A stretch of DNA of 64,000 nt from Blepharisma stoltei (taxonomy: Eukaryota > Ciliophora > Heterotrichea > Heterotrichida > Blepharismidae). Location of the stretch: contig CAJZBQ010000056.1 of assembly GCA_914767885.1 (NCBI GenBank), positions 1,194,001 through 1,258,000 of the forward strand. Reading direction: 5' to 3'. Positions 10,249-19,666 of this stretch are shown here, in pieces (position 1 is the first letter of the stretch; each line of letters begins with the position of its first letter). The position numbers and the translations under genes were made by a program. The notes below the pieces were generated by a model. That model saw only the letters and a list, made by a program, of their open reading frames with translations, did not search any database and was not told where the DNA came from.

Positions 10249-12483
10249 ATGTTAAAAGGGATATTATTGGTATCTCTTTTGCTTTTTGCAGCAGCTGAAG
10301 AAGATTATTACAGATTATTAGGGGTTCCTAGAAATGCTGATGAAAAAACTATTCTTTTTATGAGCAATAAATCTATGATTTCTATATAAACCTTCTATTT
10401 TTTGTATAAAAATAATTATCCTTATTTTCATTAATTATCCTATTTATTTTTAAAAAAATATTAAAAAAGCATTTAAAAAGCTTAGTCTAAAATACCATCC
10501 TGACAAAAACAAAGAAAACAAAAAAGAAGCCGAACAAATGTTCATGAAAATTGCAAATGCATATGAGGTCCTTACAGACCCAGAAAAGAGGAAAATCTAT
10601 GATCAGTATGGAGAAGAAGGACTTAAAAACGGAGGTCACCAGCAGCAACATCAAGGAAACTTTGATGACATTTTCAGCCAATTTTTCGGAGGCGGAGGAG
10701 GTGGAGGCTTCCAATTCAATTTTGGCCAAGGCGGAGGAAGGCAGCAGCAGCAGCATTTCCACTTCGGAGGACACCAGCAAGCCCATCAAGAGCCTAAAGC
10801 AGCCCCATTTTACGAAAACACAGATGTTTACAATCTAGATTTCGGCGGTCTAAAACATCTCTACCGTAGAAACGAAATTTGGATGGTCGAATTTTACTCC
10901 CTAAAAAGCAAAGCCTGTGAAGAGCTCAAAGACGAGTGGATCAATATGGCCAACAAGCTATACGGCATCATAAAGGTCGCTGGTGTGAATTGTGACGACG
11001 AAGAAGAGCTTTGTGAAGAATACGACGTCAAGCATTACCCTACCATTATTTATTTCCCAGATAATACTGCTTTAAGCTACGAGGTTTATAAAGGACCAAA
11101 AACATATCAAGCTATGAGCGATTTTGCAGTCGCAAGAATGCAGAGTTTTGTGAGGATCGTAAATTTGAAAAATATTAATTCCTTTTTTGAAGAAGAGCCT
11201 GAGCAAGCGAAAGTTATTCTTTTTACAAATAAAAAATCAACACCACCACTATTAAAAGCGCTGAGTAAAGAATTTAAAGGAAGGGTACTGTTTGGAGAGG
11301 TTAGGTCAAGTGAGGCAGAATTGGTGAGTAGGTATAATATAAATCAATTAATCAAAGAGCTTTAAAGCCTTCAAGATTTGGTGCCTTAGCACGCTTTTAA
11401 CCAAAACTAAATGCTTGCTGAGAGGAAATTTAGCCGCGGTTTTGAGAACTGATCTTCTCTAGGAGTAGACTTGTCTGTGATCCCCATGGGTTAGGAAGAT
11501 CCCCTGTAAGTGCATCATCAGGTGTTATGGAGTTAAATCTTTAGCCTGATGAGGCCTTCTGTCAGCCACATAGGAGACTTAATAACCAGGATAAAAAGGA
11601 ATCACACCCTCCGGAGTCGGAAGGGATAAGCAGTGACCTATAAAGCATCTGAATAGTTAATACTTGATAATGAGCCTCCGCAAACTAACTCCGAGACAAC
11701 CCCACTAGAAAGGTAAGAATTAGAATTAAAGGGCCTAAAACGTGTTTTGCTATAAAGTGACTTTTGCGCCATGATAGCGTATTATTGTGAAGGACATTTA
11801 TCGCACCACCTTATTATTTATCGTATAATATAAAAGAATTTCCAACAATTATTGGGCTGAGTGAGGAAAATGAAAAGGATAGATATAGCGGCGAATATAA
11901 AAGAGATCTTCTGGAAAGATGGATTAGAGGGTTTATGTATAATAATAGAAGCCAAGGCACAAAGGTGAGAGAGTTGACTAGAATTTTAAATATTGGAGGC
12001 AAATGCAGCGCTGCAAGTAGCAGTTTTTGCTTTTTGTGGTTTATTCAAAAATCTGATGATAAGCCAAAAGAAATTTTAAAGGCTCTTGCTCAAACTTTTG
12101 AGAATGGCTAGAAATCTATTTAAAAATAAAAAAAATCTAGGAGTATTTCCCCATTATTTTGATGAAATTTTATATCAGCATATTTTTATAAAAAATATTA
12201 AAATTATTTCTATAAATTAATTTTCCTTAAAAATTAAAAAAGCATTGAAAATGATCCTATTGAATTTTATTGGGTAGATAAATCAAGATATCCCGGTTTT
12301 GTTATTGAATTTGAAGGAGATATAGTAGCCTATAAGCCTAAGAGGAAGCGCTATGTGAAAATAGACTGCAACATGAACGTCAAATGCTTTACAGACCAGC
12401 TTTCTAATATCTTATCAGGTGGAGGAGATATGAAAAAGCTTGACGTCACACCTGAACTTTTAGAGACAAAGAGAGAACTGTAA
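10249..12483 (+). CDS. secretory DnaJ-thioredoxin-fold protein (DNAJC16/ERdj-like)
   Basis: Begins with a signal peptide ([16 protein letters not shown]), then a J domain ([31 protein letters not shown] with [20 protein letters not shown]), a Gly/Phe/Gln-rich linker, and thioredoxin-like folds. The first has [16 protein letters not shown], so the usual CxxC is reduced to one Cys, as in non-catalytic ER thioredoxins; a second fold is suggested by [10 protein letters not shown]. Likely an ER Hsp70 co-chaperone. It is interrupted by a 109-bp TA IES (10350-10458) inside the J domain, a 491-bp repeat insert with 12-bp duplication (11332-11822) and a 147-bp insert (about 12103-12249). Stop TAA at 12481-12483. 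Confidence 0.8.
10350..10458. other. IES, 109 bp, TA-bounded
   Basis: Splits the J domain. Excision at TA 10350-10351 and 10459-10460 gives [12 protein letters not shown], the expected helix II sequence. Confidence 0.85.
11332..11822. mobile_element. GC-richer insert with 12-bp direct repeats, excised as IES
   Basis: GTATAATATAAA occurs at 11332-11343 and 11823-11834. The body (11344-11822) is GC-richer than its surroundings, like the retroposons here, but I could not match it to another copy in the window. Removal restores [11 protein letters not shown]. Confidence 0.7.
12103..12249. other. 147-bp insert, possible non-TA junction
   Basis: AT-rich with stops. The homologous protein flow is LAQTFEN then DPIEFYWVD, which requires joining at the shared AATG (12103-12106 and 12250-12253) rather than at a TA. 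No TA pair in the right phase was found without retaining a stop. Confidence 0.5.
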
Positions 12484-12690
12484 AACAGAGCTGGCTACAA
12501 ATAATTAATTTATTATTAGTGTTATTTAAAAGATAAGGAAAAATAAAATATTTATTTATTTCTTCGACAAACTATAAATATAAAATAAATAAAAAATAAT
12601 TATCAATATAAATAAGCCAAACTCTATTTTTTTACATAAATAGGTATATAAAATCGCAAATTCTTGCCTAAATTTATTAGAAAATGGCAT

Positions 12691-13896
12691 ATGTCAAGTG
12701 ACGAAGAAGCCACAACAAATGACGGATCGACAGATCTTACAGATCAACTTGCCCTTATGAGCCATGTATTCGATCCAAGCGCTGACCGAAATGCATGAAA
12801 GCAAGACAAAGTCTGTTCTGTTTGCTATCAGAGTTTTTCCATGATGGGAAATGGTAAAAAACACTACTGCAAGTTTTGCTTCCGAGGAGTTTGTGGCAAC
12901 TGCTCAATGCATATTAAATTTTCCCATATGTTTTCCACTATAAATTTCAAGCCATTTTTTCGCCAGTCATCCCTATAAAAACAGTATAAAGGCCTCCAGC
13001 CCGAAAGAAACGCAGCACTCAGGATTTGCGACAATTGCTACCACCGTGGCATAGAAGACCAAGTAAAATCCAATTTCGAGCGAGAATTAGAAAGAGAAAA
13101 ACAAGAAACCTTAGAAGTAGAAGAAAACATAAAACTTGAAAAGAAAAACAACAACAAAGAACTGCTAGAAATCAAACTTTTAAAAGACAAAATCGAAAAA
13201 TGCAAACAAGAATTAACAAGAAAAGAAACAGAGCTTGCCAATCAAGCAGCCTCTCTAAAAGACGATATGAAAAACATGGAATCTGACAGTGACGCTTTAT
13301 ATGAAAATTTAGAAATAATAAAAAATGAAATAAGAACAAAAGAATCAAAAATCGCTGCTTTAAGAGAAGAATTACAAGGAGTAAAAAAACAATGCGAAGT
13401 TGACAGAAAAAGAGTCATGGACTTGAAAAATGCTATAGATGAGCAGGAAAAAGAAAATTTAAAGGTCCAGGAGTCGCTGAACTTGTTAGAAGATAAAGAA
13501 AAAAGAGCTGAAGAAAATAATTTAAATGTGATTAAAGCAGAAAAAGACGTGAAATTAAAAATCCAAAAAACAAAAGAACAGCTGGAAGAAGCGAGAAAAG
13601 ATAACGAAAATTTAAGGAAAAGATTGCTTCCGCTGAGGCAGGAAAGAGATAGAAGGGTAAGTGAGCTGGAAGAGCTGGAAAATAAAGTCCAAGAGACGAG
13701 AGAAGAAGAAAAAAGAACCACAGATCAAGTCAAGTATTTGAAAGAAAAATCTGAAGCACAGAAACAAGAAATTATTAGGTTGCAGGCGAAGGTAAATAAA
13801 AATAATGAGGCTCAAGAGCTAGTGGATGGGCACAGCTCTGAAACGTCATCAGTTGAGCCTGAAGCAAGGGGGCGTTGCAAATGCATAATCCAATAA
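12691..13896 (+). CDS. FYVE-type zinc finger and long coiled-coil protein with CaaX-like end
   Basis: N-terminal FYVE-like finger: CSVCYQSF, HYCKFCFRGVCGNCS-MHK, then LRICDNCY, joined by removing a 75-bp IES (12912-12986). The remaining roughly 280 residues are a heptad-rich coiled coil (13070-13800). The last residues RCKCIIQ resemble a CaaX prenylation box (C-I-I-Q). A phosphoinositide-binding or membrane-tethering role on endosomes is inferred from FYVE plus prenylation; the finger lacks a clear R(R/K)HHCR core, so lipid specificity is uncertain. ATG 12691 was chosen because it opens the acidic leader MSSDEEA in frame. Confidence 0.7.
12912..12986. other. short IES, 75 bp, TA-bounded
   Basis: Splits the zinc finger. 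Excision at TA 12912-12913 and 12987-12988 gives CGNCSMH-KGLQPERNAALRIC. Confidence 0.85.
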
Positions 13897-14449
13897 TGCA
13901 ATTCTAATTTTAAGTCTATGATGGAATTATTGCCATTTATAATAAATTTTGAATTTTTTAAATAAAAATAAAAAATATTGATAGAATTTAAGAGAAATAA
14001 ATATTTATAACGAGATTTTTTTCAGTTGGCCTGTTATTAATTTCAGCCAGCCAAACTGCGACAAGTTATTATGGATTGGGGAAAGCAAGTCCCTAAACAT
14101 CCCCAAATTGGTAGGGCATATATACCCTTATGGTCACACTAATAAATTCTCATTCTCAGAAGCCTCAATCCCATCAGTAAACAGTTTACAGCAGCTTTTT
14201 CAGAATTTCTCCACAGAACTACTAACTACCCCCAACTGATCATACATTTAAATTGTCCTCGGTTTTCCCTTCAGAATCCCCTACAAACAATTTATTAGAA
14301 TTTTAACTACTAGATCAGAACCCCTTTCTTTACCCACCTTACTTCCAATTTCCCTTCTCCCAAGACTCAAGTCAAACTATTATCTACTATTTCTACTCAC
14401 AATATTTTAAATTATCGGGTTTAAGTCCAGCAAACGAAGTTCCATTCTT
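13897..14449. other. intergenic, no gene seen
   Basis: Convergent intergenic region between the FYVE gene and the cyclin. 14040-14400 is less AT-rich and may be a decayed repeat, but no ends or duplications were found. Confidence 0.4.
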
Positions 14450-15255
14450 TTAAAGAGGGGAACCTGGTTCTGTGCTCTCACTTTCGCTTGGGCAAGAGAT
14501 ATCGTCTATTTTATATTGAATCTGTTCCAAAGTTAGCTCTAGAACCTTCTTATCTAATGAATAGCCTTGATCTATACCAATTTATTGATTTTTGATTTTT
14601 TTTAAAAATATATTTTTTTTTAAATAAAATCTCTAATAGGTCATACAACTTTCAGCCACTCAGTTTTGAAGTCTCTTACCTTGAATTTATCAAGTGCGCA
14701 ACAAATCGATGCGACAGCTAACAGAAAAGGAGGCTGAAAGGACAGAAGGTTATGTAAATAGCAGAGCGCTGCGTATGAGTCTGCACTTTCGGCAATACTT
14801 GAATAATCGAAGTCTCCACAGGTGCAGGCCAGCAAGTGCCTTATAATTTCAGATGCAGTGGGGACGTCAAGTTTCCAGCACAAGGCGTTGAGTATAAACA
14901 GTTCGGTTTGAATTATGGCTTCGATCGGAAACCTCCCTTTACAGAGCTCATACATTTGTTTGGGACTGAGCTCTTGGATGTGCTCGTATTTTAAGGCAAT
15001 GTTGAGTGACACTATGCCGACCAATTGTAAGACTTTTACGTGTGAAATTGACTTAAGCGACAGAAATGTGTCGAAGTATCGTATACAGTACTGAATGGAG
15101 TTAGAGGAGCCACCCACTAGTTCGTTTACTTGGAAAAGCCAGAGAAGAATTTCTTCTCTGTCCTGAGGCTTAAATCGCCCATTCTGAATTGTTGTCAGGT
15201 ATGAGCTGATGTCTGGGGTGCATGCTTTTCTTCTTAATTTTTGGTAGAAAGACAT
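14450..15255 (-). CDS. cyclin-box protein
   Basis: Cyclin N-terminal fold: REEILLWLFQVNELVGG, the typical sequence leading to YCIRYFDTFLSLKSI, LQLVGIVSLNIALKYEH and ELCKGRFPIEAIIQTELFIL, followed by C-terminal cyclin-fold helices (YAALCYLHNLLSFQPPFL). The visible reading frame breaks at TGA, which reads Trp (VVWP). A 71-bp IES (about 14573-14645) follows, and the C-terminal tail KKVLELTLEQIQYKIDD ends at TAA 14450-14452. Likely a CDK regulator; D/E versus other class cannot be settled. About 268 residues is short but within the ciliate cyclin range. Confidence 0.8.
14573..14645. other. short IES, about 71 bp
   Basis: AT-rich insert with in-frame stop near the cyclin C-terminus. Several TA pairs (59-71 bp) restore frame; 71 bp fits the local size class. 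Confidence 0.6.
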
Positions 15256-16558
15256 TTACTTAGCGATATTTGGGTCGAAAATTTTTAGAAAACGGCATTG
15301 AGCCGATATCTAGATATTCCTACGTGGAAGGTTACTTTTGATAGTAGGTAGGAAAGGGTTTCTTTGGAGTATAAACAACTTTGATCTTTATTCATTGAAG
15401 CTTACGAATTGCAAAGTGTTATTATAAAATTTAAGATAATACAAAATAAATCTTAATTACCATTGATTTATATTGCTAGAGTAAAGTGCGTCGAGTAATT
15501 TTGACTGACGAAATTATGATATTGAAGTAGATATGGTTAGTTAGCGGGTTTTGTAAAAAATTCATAACAGAATTAATTAAAAGCTACGTAAAACTGATAT
15601 GAGAGGAAACTGTAATAAATTGGGCTGGTTGTCTTTTTAATAATTTTCCTAATAATTTGTAAGAAAATTGAATTTTATAAAAATAGTCAACGAATTATTT
15701 AAAAAGAATATTTAAAGAATTTTCATGCAAAATTGTTAATTTAAACTGGCTTTAAAACAATGAATGATACTTTTTTCAACTAATAAGCTTCCTATTTGTA
15801 AAATAGCGTTTTCTGTTAAGCTGCTAATTTCTCAAAGTAGTTTTATTGTGTTTTGCTATAAAATTAGGCCTCAGAATGAGTTGTAGAGTAAATACCTCAT
15901 CAGAAATTGATTTTGGATTTCAGAACTGTATCTTCAGAAGATATTTTTTTAAAATCTTTTTAAGATATATATCAGTCTAAAATAAAATCAGTGCTTTTCT
16001 AGATATTTAATAAGTTATTGAATCTTTATTTTATGGGTATATTTAGATTTATAGTTTTCTGATAAAATAATTTTTCCCTGGATGGTTTTTTAGTGATTCT
16101 TCATAAGCTTCTTTTTGGTTTAATCTTAAGCTAATTTCTATAGATCAAAACCTCTCATAACTACCAAAATGGTGCTGCAGAAAATAAAAAACCCATAATG
16201 TTTTCTTTTTGCATTATAACTATGATGCATCTGTTTAGCTCAAAAGAGTTTGGGTCCTCCAATGGTAAGCAGATTAATTCCTTATAATTTCAAAAAATTC
16301 CAAAAATATATATTTTGCTTCTTTTTCAAACCTCTAGGTTGAAAAAATAATATGGCATTTGGGTATTAATCTTTTATAGAAGATAAAAATACTCTTTATC
16401 AGGGCCTAGAAAGAAAAAGGCCAAATTATTATATAATAAAATTTTAAAACCAATAAAAGAAGTCTAGGATTATTAATTAAGACTTTTTAATGCTCACATA
16501 CCCGAAGCTAAGACTCATGTTGGCTCTATTTTCAATTGGCAAAACTCATCTTAACTTA
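15256..16558. other. long AT-rich region, no gene seen
   Basis: About 1.3 kb without a supportable gene, RNA or named repeat. It is unusually long for this gene-dense window and could be germline-limited. Confidence 0.4.
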
Positions 16559-17236
16559 TTATAAAGAACTCCCAATATGGCGCCCAATTTTGCACCCTTT
16601 TAAGCATTCAGTGCATTTATTACAACAAGTCATATAAGCATCTTTTCCACACCCTCTGCATGAGAAAAAATTAAGCCTCCCTGGATGATAAGCACATGCA
16701 CCGTTGTGGTTATTCGCCAAGGTAAAATTTTGGTGGCAATTTATACATTTTATTTCCTCTATTGCTCGATGTTCCGACTCAATTATTTTGCTAGACAATA
16801 TTTCATGCTCTTTTTGTAAGGCAAATTTTTGGATTTCAAGTTCTTTGAAATAGTCAATGAGCTTTATAATTTTTTCTTGATTATTCTGGATTTTAGGAGA
16901 ATTTGATTGAGGAAAATTTTCTGAGTGTTCTTCTTCATTATTCTGTAGGCTACCAAGCTGATAAACACTCCTTTGTAATCTTAAAAGATAATTTATTTTT
17001 TCAGTCAGCTCATTTTCTAAGATCTTTAGACTGTTAGTCTGTTGTTCAATTTGAGATTGCAAATTCTGATTCTGTTTTAATAAGGAATTGTGTTTTTCTT
17101 TGAGATGTGCGTTTGCTTTAGAGGAATCTTCGACTTCTTTAGCTTTGTCATTAAGGTAGAGTTTATAGCATTTATTTAAGTCTACTAAGTTGTTGTAAGG
17201 AATTGGCTCTGAAATATTTTTTAGTTCTTTAGCCAT
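16559..17236 (-). CDS. coiled-coil protein with C-terminal Cys/His-rich domain
   Basis: 225 residues. Residues 30-150 form a coiled coil (repeated Leu/Gln/Lys heptads). The C-terminus is a putative zinc-binding module: CINCHQNFTLANNHNGAC, YHPG, FFSCRGCGKD, then CCNKCTECLKGC. A CxxC with C-x-YHPG arrangement occurs in several protist proteins of unknown role, to my recollection. It is not a RING or FYVE finger by spacing. No IES. Function unknown. Confidence 0.65.
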   Translation of the reverse strand: MAKELKNISEPIPYNNLVDLNKCYKLYLNDKAKEVEDSSKANAHLKEKHNSLLKQNQNLQSQIEQQTNSLKILENELTEKINYLLRLQRSVYQLGSLQNNEEEHSENFPQSNSPKIQNNQEKIIKLIDYFKELEIQKFALQKEHEILSSKIIESEHRAIEEIKCINCHQNFTLANNHNGACAYHPGRLNFFSCRGCGKDAYMTCCNKCTECLKGCKIGRHIGSSL

Positions 17237-17296
17237 TTTATTAGAAGAGATAATTTGCTTAATAAAGGGAACAAAAAATAAAATTTTTAATTTATC

Positions 17297-17473
17297 TATA
17301 GAAGTTTCCTATGTTTGGCGCTGTAAGGCCGATAAATTCTGATCGGAATTTATCGGTAGGTTGCACCAAATCAATGCCTTGGTCGGACCAAAAAGCGATT
17401 TGGTCCGACGAACTTGGAAAGCTCCTGGGAAAATGTCTGCGCTTTTAGCGCTATATAGAGGAAACCTCTATAT
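17297..17473. mobile_element. foldback element with nested palindromes (177 bp)
   Basis: Imperfect inverted ends (TATAGAAGTTTCCT and AGGAAACCTCTATA) enclose two strong inverted repeats, one on CCGATAAATTC/GAATTTATCGG and one on TCGGACCA/TGGTCCGA. It begins and ends in TA-containing sequence and lies just upstream of the Cys-rich coiled-coil gene. Confidence 0.65.
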
Positions 17474-17574
17474 TTATTTTTGGGTTTTTAAAGAGGATTG
17501 AAGAAATAACTTTTAAGAGAACAATGATAAAACAGCTGTTAGAAGATTATTTATATTATTATAAATATGCACAT

Positions 17575-18200
17575 ATAGTTTCAAATGTGCCATAATTGGC
17601 GAATGACAGATAGGTAAATCAAGTTTATTACGTAGATTTCTAGAGAAGCAATCTATTTGAGGAGAAAACTCAGCCTAAGGTATAGAATTTGATGCACAAG
17701 TCTTTTGAATTGATGACTATAGAATAAAATTGTTTATATGAGACATAGCTAGTGATGCAAGTTTTAGGATTAAAAATAGGTATGCTCATTACTTAAGTTC
17801 TTAGATTATTTAGAAGTTAGAGTATTCCGCAGCCTTGCTCAGAGTTTTCATCAATGAAGCTGCATCTCTCAGTGCTCTCCTAAAGTCGATATTTTGATTC
17901 AGTTGATCTTATTAAAGTGCAGCGGCTTTCTTTTTATATACGAGGTTGCAATGTCCCTTTAAAAGATTTAAATAATTGAGTAAATGAAGCAATCAAATAT
18001 GTTCCTGAACAGCTACGTCAATTTGAGTCAGAAATAAATAAAAACCAGTTTATATGAAGAAGGATAAAAATTCGCAAACGATCCTTAAATGATATTTTTG
18101 GAAACTTCAATCAAATATATGTGAAGTGTGGATAATGCTTTTAAGTTTATTGCTATTGAAGTATTAACAAATATAAGAAATTTATATACAGATAGATATA
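17575..18200 (+). pseudogene. decayed copy of the adjacent Rab-like GTPase
   Basis: Parallels the intact gene at 18447 over most of its length: FKCAIIGE then GKSSLL, KLFIWDIASDASFR, PLKDLNNW, LYEEG, FLETS, FKFIAIEVL. It carries several TAA stops, two of which fall where the intact copy has Gln (CAA to TAA), plus an insertion around 17790-17900 and loss of frame near the end. A tandem duplication in which the upstream copy died is the simplest reading. Confidence 0.75.
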
Positions 18201-18446
18201 GTAAAAAATTTGTTTATCTTAGGCCGATAAGTAGTTATTATTTAAGTATGTCCAGAAATTCGGTTTATTTTATTAATAAACAAATTATTTTCTTATTAAA
18301 TATAGCATAGCACATAGCGTTAGGATTTTAATAAAATTTTTTTTCGGGATTATTAACAATACCTTTTTAAAATGTGACTAAAATCCCTATTGTATCGGAA
18401 AAAAATCGACTATTTATAAGACCATTTTTTATCATAAAGCTAATAA

Positions 18447-18995
18447 ATGATATTTGCAAATGGATTCAAATGTGCCATAATTGGTGAAGGACATGCTGGT
18501 AAATCCACTTTACTAGGCAGATTTATGGAGAGCGAGTCTAACAGAGAAAAAAATTCATTTCAATGTCTCGGCTTTGGAGTAAAAGATGTCTGCTTTGGTG
18601 GTAATACAATACAATTGTTTATATATGAAACAGTAAGTGATGTAAATTTGAGGCATATTAATAGGCTAGTTTACTCTGATGCAGCAGCTTTAATTTTTAT
18701 GTACGACATTACAAGGTCATCCTCTCTAAAAGATTTAAGTAATTGGATAATTGAAACAACTATGTATGCTCCTGGTGTTATTGCATCAATTTTAGTTGGA
18801 AATAAAGCCGATTTGGAAAGTGAAAGGCAGGTTTTATATGAGGAAGGCCAAAAATTCGCAAATGACCATCAAATGATATTTTTGGAAACATCCGTCTTTA
18901 ACGAGAAGAGCATGGAGAATATTTTTAAGTTTATTGCGATTGAAATATTAGGAAAAATAAGAAATGGTCAGGAATATCAAGCAAAACTTTTATAG
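18447..18995 (+). CDS. divergent Rab/Ras-like GTPase
   Basis: 182 residues with a P-loop GEGHAGKSTLLGRF, NKAD motif (LVGNKADL) and ETSVF (G5). It is atypical: switch II, normally WDTAGQE, reads YETVSDVN, so the catalytic Gln and invariant Asp-Gly are absent. The C-terminus (EYQAKLL) has no prenylatable cysteine. It may bind nucleotide without normal hydrolysis, and is not membrane-anchored in the usual way. The nearest family is Rab (LIFMYDITRSSSLKDLSNW). Uninterrupted ORF, with a decayed paralogue immediately upstream. Confidence 0.75.
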   Translation: MIFANGFKCAIIGEGHAGKSTLLGRFMESESNREKNSFQCLGFGVKDVCFGGNTIQLFIYETVSDVNLRHINRLVYSDAAALIFMYDITRSSSLKDLSNWIIETTMYAPGVIASILVGNKADLESERQVLYEEGQKFANDHQMIFLETSVFNEKSMENIFKFIAIEILGKIRNGQEYQAKLL

Positions 18996-19654
18996 TATTA
19001 AGATAATGAGTAATTAATATTTTTAGTTTTGCTCTACCCTCCGTTAGTAAAGAAAGCCATTGGAATATTTTCGGAGATTATACATAAATATTTGCTCTTT
19101 AATAAATTACTATTATTAAAATGAAATTTATAGCTATTTCCATTAAGTATATATAGACCTGTTTCATTCTGAAAAATAAATTTAAAATAAAATTTAGATT
19201 AAAAAAATTCATATAAAGCACTTAAAATAAATCATTTCTATTACAGTTCTCTGCCAATTAGAAAAGTTAGAAATTATTTTCTGATTTTTATAACGAAAAA
19301 ATTCCTTAAAATCCCATTTGCATTTAAAATTAAAAAACTAATTCATGATGATTAAGTAGCTTATACTTATTGAGTCGAAATCATAATACATAATGCAGAC
19401 TTTTCTTTTTTCAATATTATTTTATAAGGTCATTGCATATGATATATTCCAGTTTTCACCTAATTTTATTAATTAAATTTATATAAATTAAAATGGCTTG
19501 AAGCAGACCCATTTTTCACTTTAATTCATAAACCCATATATCACCTTCATGAAAATCCAAAATTTTGGCTTATTTTGCATATTTATATCCAAATATTCCA
19601 AAATTTTAACTTATGAGCCTTAAAATTTTCCAAGACGCTTATGATTTATCATTG
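18996..19654. other. AT-rich intergenic, no gene seen
   Basis: About 660 bp between the GTPase and the transposon, with scattered A/T runs only. Confidence 0.4.
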
Positions 19655-19666
19655 CTTTATAAAAAT

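Noticed and set aside
11344-11822. Group II intron or retron-like RNA in the DnaJ gene insert
   Set aside because: No catalytic domain or reverse transcriptase; direct repeats fit a transposed repeat.
13038-13815. Ser/Phe-rich minus-strand ORFs
   Set aside because: Antisense shadows of the Lys/Glu-rich coiled coil of the FYVE gene.
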